This document shows, in pieces, positions 6,489 to 9,132 of a DNA stretch of 9,132 bases. Source of the DNA: an uncultured Alphaproteobacteria bacterium. Its GTDB lineage: Bacteria > Pseudomonadota > Alphaproteobacteria > Puniceispirillales > UBA1172. The position numbers and the translations under genes were made by a program. The stretch is taken from positions 1 to 9,132 of the forward strand of contig CALFYS010000110.1 of the NCBI GenBank assembly GCA_937952245.1, read 5' to 3'. The notes under the pieces are model-generated. The model saw only the letters and a list, made by a program, of their open reading frames with translations, was not told the origin of the DNA and did not search any database. How positions within the stretch are numbered: position 1 is the first letter of the stretch; each line of letters starts with the position of its first letter.

Positions 6489-7178
6489 ATGACCATATCC
6501 GACAATCTCAACGCTAAAGCATTTCAGCATTTTGACAAGTCCAAGTTGAACCTGGACAAGATTAATGACGATCAGGTGAAAATCTTGGTGCTTTACGGGT
6601 CCTTACGGCCGCAAAGTTATTCCCGTCGTTCGGCGGAAGAAGGCGCAAGAGTGCTGGAAAAACTAGGGGCTGAAGTCCGGTTTTATGATCCATCTGGCCT
6701 GCCGCTTGTTGATGATAACGCCGATGCCACCCACCCCAAAGTTGCCGAATTGCGCGATATGGTGGCGTGGTGCGATGGCATGATTTGGTCGTCACCAGAA
6801 CGCCATGGCGCGATGACAGGGGTGATGAAAACCCAAATTGATTGGATCCCGCTTTCGATTGGCTCCGTCCGCCCCACCCAAGGCAAAACCTTGGCGTTGA
6901 TGCAGGTTTCTGGCGGATCACAAAGTTTTAACGCCCTTAATCAAATGCGGATTTTGGGGCGGTGGATGCGGCTTCTGACCATCCCCAATCAATCGTCCGT
7001 GGCGAAAGCCTATCAAGAATTTGATGATGATGGCCGCATGAAACCATCTTCCTATTACGACCGCATTGTTGATGTGATGGAAGAATTATACAAATTCACC
7101 GTCCTGACCCGCCATAATAAAGATTATATGACCGACCGCTATTCCGAACGTCATGACGCGTTGAAAAAGGGCGAATAA
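6489..7178 (+). CDS. arsH: ArsH-type NADPH-dependent FMN reductase / organoarsenical oxidase
   Basis: A 229-residue flavodoxin-fold protein closely matching proteobacterial ArsH. The FMN phosphate loop is GSLRPQSYSR (37-46). The SPERHGAMTG stretch (102-111), DWIPLS (118-123), VRPTQGKT (127-134), VSGGSQSFN (140-148) and LGRWMR with TIPNQSSVAKA (156-174) are the conserved ArsH core. ArsH oxidises trivalent methylated and aromatic arsenicals to less toxic pentavalent forms using NADPH and FMN, and can reduce quinones or other acceptors. It usually sits in ars operons, yet no arsR, arsB/acr3, arsC or arsM is visible here. Only weak purine-rich sequence (AAGA, about 13 bases upstream) precedes the ATG. 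The first 30 residues are not family-conserved, but the next in-frame ATG would lie beyond the FMN loop. The gene ends nine bases before the convergent small acidic gene. Confidence 0.9.
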   Translation: MTISDNLNAKAFQHFDKSKLNLDKINDDQVKILVLYGSLRPQSYSRRSAEEGARVLEKLGAEVRFYDPSGLPLVDDNADATHPKVAELRDMVAWCDGMIWSSPERHGAMTGVMKTQIDWIPLSIGSVRPTQGKTLALMQVSGGSQSFNALNQMRILGRWMRLLTIPNQSSVAKAYQEFDDDGRMKPSSYYDRIVDVMEELYKFTVLTRHNKDYMTDRYSERHDALKKGE

Positions 7179-7187
7179 CCCTCAAGA

Positions 7188-7373
7188 TTATGGCTTAACC
7201 GACGTATCACATTCGGATGACTGCTGGTCATGGCGATAATGCTCACGGGCGTAGTGGTAGGCTTCGATCCCCGCCATGGTCAAGGCATAGAAAAACGCGA
7301 ATTGATCTTTCAGCTGATCAAAGAAAATCTCATCAACCTCTTGATCATCATCATGAGCATCCGTTGTCGCCAT
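7188..7373 (-). CDS. Small acidic protein of unknown function
   Basis: I read a 61-residue protein starting at the ATG at 7373-7371. A nearly perfect Shine-Dalgarno, GGAGGAGG (7379-7386), lies five bases upstream of it, whereas the ATG 15 bases further upstream (7388) has no ribosome-binding site and would include this SD as codons. The N-terminus is strongly acidic (DAHDDDQEVDE, 5-15), followed by an aromatic-rich helix (about 16-46, with FFDQLKDQFAFFYALTMAGIEAYHYAREHY split between 17 and 46) and a polar tail. There is one cysteine and no signal peptide or clear membrane helix, though the FAFFYALTMAGI part is hydrophobic and could be amphipathic. I recognise no family. It follows the DmdA-like gene by 87 bases on the same strand and may be its last operon gene. 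Confidence 0.6.
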   Translation of the reverse strand: MATTDAHDDDQEVDEIFFDQLKDQFAFFYALTMAGIEAYHYAREHYRHDQQSSECDTSVKP

Positions 7374-7378
7374 TTCAG

Positions 7379-7386
7379 CCTCCTCC
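7379..7386 (-). promoter_or_regulatory. Strong Shine-Dalgarno that fixes the start of the small acidic gene
   Basis: On the minus strand GGAGGAGG is followed by five bases and the ATG at 7373-7371. It is among the strongest ribosome-binding sites in the window and argues against the ATG 15 bases upstream. Confidence 0.7.
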
Positions 7387-7392
7387 ATGGCA

Positions 7393-7415
7393 AGACCACA
7401 TGGGACTAGACCACA
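7393..7415. repeat. Short direct repeat AGACCACA x2
   Basis: AGACCACA occurs at 7393-7400 and 7408-7415, a period of 15 bases, in the leader between the DmdA-like gene and the small acidic gene. Its significance is unknown and it may be chance. Confidence 0.3.
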
Positions 7416-7448
7416 GGGGCGGGATCAAATCAACCGGATGGGCGCAAT

Positions 7449-7471
7449 CCAAGCTTCGGATTAAGCTTTGG
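7449..7471 (-). repeat. Inverted repeat spanning the DmdA-like stop codon
   Basis: CCAAGCTT (7449-7456) and AAGCTTTGG (7463-7471) can pair as an 8-bp stem with one bulged base and a six-base loop. It covers the TAA of the DmdA-like gene (7461-7463). No T-run follows on the minus strand, so it is not a classical intrinsic terminator. It could be an mRNA processing or stability hairpin between the two genes. Confidence 0.35.
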
Positions 7472-8603
7472 TGATGGCTTTTTTCGGATCGTAAAACGGC
7501 TTTTCCACCACAACAGCGTTGCGGGTTTCATCGCGCATCTCAACGGTCAAATCTGTCCCCAAGGCGCTGGCGTCAAGTTCCACCATGGCCAAGGCGATGT
7601 TCTTTTCCAGCCGCGGCGAATAAACAGCCGAGGTGACTTTCCCCACGGTCTCGCCATTTCGTTTCAATGCCCAGAAGGTGGTGTTCGGGCCTGTCAGCCT
7701 CGCGCCATCAATCTCAATCCCGATTTGCTTGCGGGTGATGCCTTGGTTTTTGATCTTGGTGAGCGCGTCCTTGCCAATAAAGTCATGGTCAGCGTCCAGC
7801 CCCACCAGACGATCCATCCCCAATTCAAACGGATTGGTCAGCAAATCCATATCCGCGTGGTAAGACAGCATCCCGCCTTCGATACGGCGGATTGATGACG
7901 TATGCCCGGGCTTCAGGCCAAAGGCCTCCCCCGCCGCCATAATGCGTTCCCACAAATCACTGCCGCGGCTGCCATCTTGCAGGTAAATCTCATACCCCAG
8001 CTCGCTTGACCAGCCGGTACGTGAGACCACCAGTTCCATGCCATCCAGCGTCAAATGCCGCAGCCAGTAATATTTCAGCTCGCGAATCTCTTCGCCAAAC
8101 AATACCGCCATAATATCTTGCGAGCGCGGGCCTTGCAGCTGCAGTGGTGAGGCATCAGGTTCATGGAGATGCACATCCAGCCCTGAATTGACGGCAACCC
8201 CCTGCGCCCATAGCAAGACATCGCTATCCGCCAGCGAGATCCAAAACTTGTTTTCTTCGAGGCGAAGCAAGATCGGGTCATTGATCACACCGCCTTCGGC
8301 GTTGGTGATCAGGATATATTTACACTGCCCCACCGCCATTTTGCTCAAGTCACGGGGGGTCAGCAATTGCGCGAATGTCGCCGCGTCAGGGCCGGTGATT
8401 TCCACCTGCCGTTCCACCGCCACATCACAAAGAATGGCATCGTTCACAAGGTTCCAGAAATTCTGTTCCGGGTCGCCAAAATCGCGGGGGATATACATAT
8501 GGTTATAGACGGAAAAATCCCGCGCGCCCCATTTCACTGTCGCGTCAAAATAAGGGGACTTTCTGATCTGAGTACCAAAGCCGAAATCATCAGGGTTGCG
8601 CAT
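7461..8603 (-). CDS. DmdA-like / GcvT-fold tetrahydrofolate-dependent methyltransferase (aminomethyltransferase family)
   Basis: A 380-residue cytosolic protein with the GCV_T folate-binding domain (about 25-275) and the GCV_T C-terminal barrel (about 290-375). Motifs shared with DMSP demethylase DmdA include CDVAVERQVEI (59-69), LTPRDLSKM (81-89), GGVINDPI (104-111, with the family aspartate D109), ADSDVL (125-130), SRTGWSSELGYEIY (194-207) and RRIEGGMLSY (239-248). DmdA moves a methyl group from dimethylsulfoniopropionate to tetrahydrofolate, while GcvT handles the glycine aminomethyl group. Sequence details (NHMYIP, RIEGGMLSY, a longer C-terminus) resemble a common alphaproteobacterial DmdA-like group often annotated as DMSP demethylase without proof, so the substrate is uncertain. 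GcvH and GcvP genes are absent nearby, arguing against the glycine cleavage complex. The start has GGAG six bases upstream. Confidence 0.82.
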   Translation of the reverse strand: MRNPDDFGFGTQIRKSPYFDATVKWGARDFSVYNHMYIPRDFGDPEQNFWNLVNDAILCDVAVERQVEITGPDAATFAQLLTPRDLSKMAVGQCKYILITNAEGGVINDPILLRLEENKFWISLADSDVLLWAQGVAVNSGLDVHLHEPDASPLQLQGPRSQDIMAVLFGEEIRELKYYWLRHLTLDGMELVVSRTGWSSELGYEIYLQDGSRGSDLWERIMAAGEAFGLKPGHTSSIRRIEGGMLSYHADMDLLTNPFELGMDRLVGLDADHDFIGKDALTKIKNQGITRKQIGIEIDGARLTGPNTTFWALKRNGETVGKVTSAVYSPRLEKNIALAMVELDASALGTDLTVEMRDETRNAVVVEKPFYDPKKAITKA

Positions 8604-8642
8604 AAAAATCTCCCGCCGCTAGAACCGCTATTGCCTTGCAAG

Positions 8643-8671
8643 CATATATAAACCGCGTCACCGAAAAACAA
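8643..8671 (-). promoter_or_regulatory. Candidate promoter for the DmdA-like gene
   Basis: On the minus strand TTGTTT (8666-8671) and TATATG (8643-8648) are 17 bases apart in the 73-base gap after the GFA gene, about 40 bases upstream of the DmdA-like start. If real, the DmdA-like gene can be transcribed without the GFA gene. This is a match by eye only. Confidence 0.35.
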
Positions 8672-8676
8672 GAGGA

Positions 8677-9129
8677 TCAGGGGTTTTCTTTTTCATCGGA
8701 AGGCGCGCTGCCGCCATGGCACAAAAGCCCATCATCCAAGGCCAACCATGACAGTTTTGAATCGTGATGCACGTGAAATTCTGGTGCAAAATCTTCAGGA
8801 TTGGTCAAGGTCGGGGCATAGAGGTGAATCTCACCGTCATAATGTTCCGCCTGAAACGCCATGGGCGTGCCGCATTGATCACAGAAAAACCGCTTCACCC
8901 CCTTAGATGAGGCGTAGAATTTCGGCGCAAGGTCATTGACTCCGCCGGTCTGCCATTGGAATTGATCCAGCCTTGTGCCGATAAACGCCACCACCGGCGC
9001 GGCGCAATTGCGGCGGCAATCATGGCAATGGCAATAGCACGCCCATGTCCGCTCGCCTGAAAATTGATACCGCACATGGCCGCAAAGACAATGGCCTGAA
9101 GTGCCAGATGATGGTGTTTCTGAAGTCAT
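8677..9129 (-). CDS. GFA family zinc-binding protein (glutathione-dependent formaldehyde-activating enzyme/CENP-V fold)
   Basis: A 150-residue protein with the GFA zinc-binding cysteine pattern: C14 and C16 in CLCG, C31, C33, C35 and C38 in CYCHCHDCRR (31-40), and C83 and C86 in FFCDQCG (81-87). The arrangement of GxCxCG near the N-terminus, CxCxxC in the middle and CxxCG later is the family hallmark. The founding member, Gfa, accelerates S-hydroxymethylglutathione formation from formaldehyde and glutathione, but most family members have no proven activity. No glutathione-dependent formaldehyde dehydrogenase gene is in view. The ATG at 9129 lies three bases from the window edge, so its ribosome-binding site cannot be seen and a longer N-terminus is possible, although alignment to the family starts close by. 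The DmdA-like gene follows after 73 bases on the same strand. Confidence 0.85.
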   Translation of the reverse strand: MTSETPSSGTSGHCLCGHVRYQFSGERTWACYCHCHDCRRNCAAPVVAFIGTRLDQFQWQTGGVNDLAPKFYASSKGVKRFFCDQCGTPMAFQAEHYDGEIHLYAPTLTNPEDFAPEFHVHHDSKLSWLALDDGLLCHGGSAPSDEKENP

Positions 9130-9132
9130 GGC

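Noticed and set aside
7461..8603. Glycine cleavage T protein (gcvT)
   Set aside because: Motifs match DmdA-like proteins better than GcvT, and no gcvH or gcvP gene is adjacent.
1..9132. CRISPR array, tRNA or rRNA genes, insertion sequences, phage or toxin-antitoxin genes
   Set aside because: No regularly spaced repeats, tRNA-like cloverleaf, terminal inverted repeats with transposase, or matching proteins were found on either strand by reading.

Overview
This looks like an ordinary chromosomal segment from a mid-GC, free-living alphaproteobacterium. The protein set suggests it: an alphaproteobacterial-type D-cysteine desulfhydrase-like enzyme, a DUF3422 membrane protein, SlyX, a TrmA/RlmD-family RNA methyltransferase, a DmdA-like GcvT-fold protein and a GFA-family zinc protein. 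The mix would fit a marine group such as SAR116, but that is inference; no rRNA or other phylogenetic marker is present. I see no tRNA, CRISPR array, insertion sequence, phage gene or attachment site. No stretch without a gene exceeds about 115 bases.

Layout. (1) Bases 1-261 (+) hold the C-terminal end of a glutathione S-transferase-like protein cut by the window edge. (2) Three minus-strand genes lie between 3792 and 286: a D-malate/tartrate dehydrogenase, then after 114 bases a DUF3422 membrane protein whose stop codon touches the start of a D-cysteine desulfhydrase-like PLP enzyme. (3) Divergent from the dehydrogenase is a plus-strand pair, slyX and an RlmD/TrmA-like 5-methyluridine RNA methyltransferase with an intact iron-sulfur cysteine set. 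(4) A minus-strand pair (6424-5545) encodes a small multi-pass membrane protein and a small winged-helix protein; neither is a recognised named family. (5) arsH (+, 6489-7178) stands alone with no other arsenic gene in view. (6) A minus-strand run from 9129 to 7188 holds a GFA-family protein, a DmdA-like/GcvT-fold methyltransferase and a small acidic protein.

How the genes may work together. The D-malate dehydrogenase and the D-cysteine desulfhydrase-like enzyme could both yield pyruvate from small organic acids or amino acids, but they are probably separate transcription units. The GFA and DmdA-like genes hint at one-carbon or methyl-group metabolism, which is inference from family and proximity. 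The slyX and RNA methyltransferase pair looks like an ordinary co-transcribed housekeeping unit.

No clearly new system is visible. The least explained items are the membrane protein/winged-helix pair, the small acidic protein after the DmdA-like gene, the unknown substrate of the DmdA-like enzyme, and the tight coupling of DUF3422 with a PLP enzyme.
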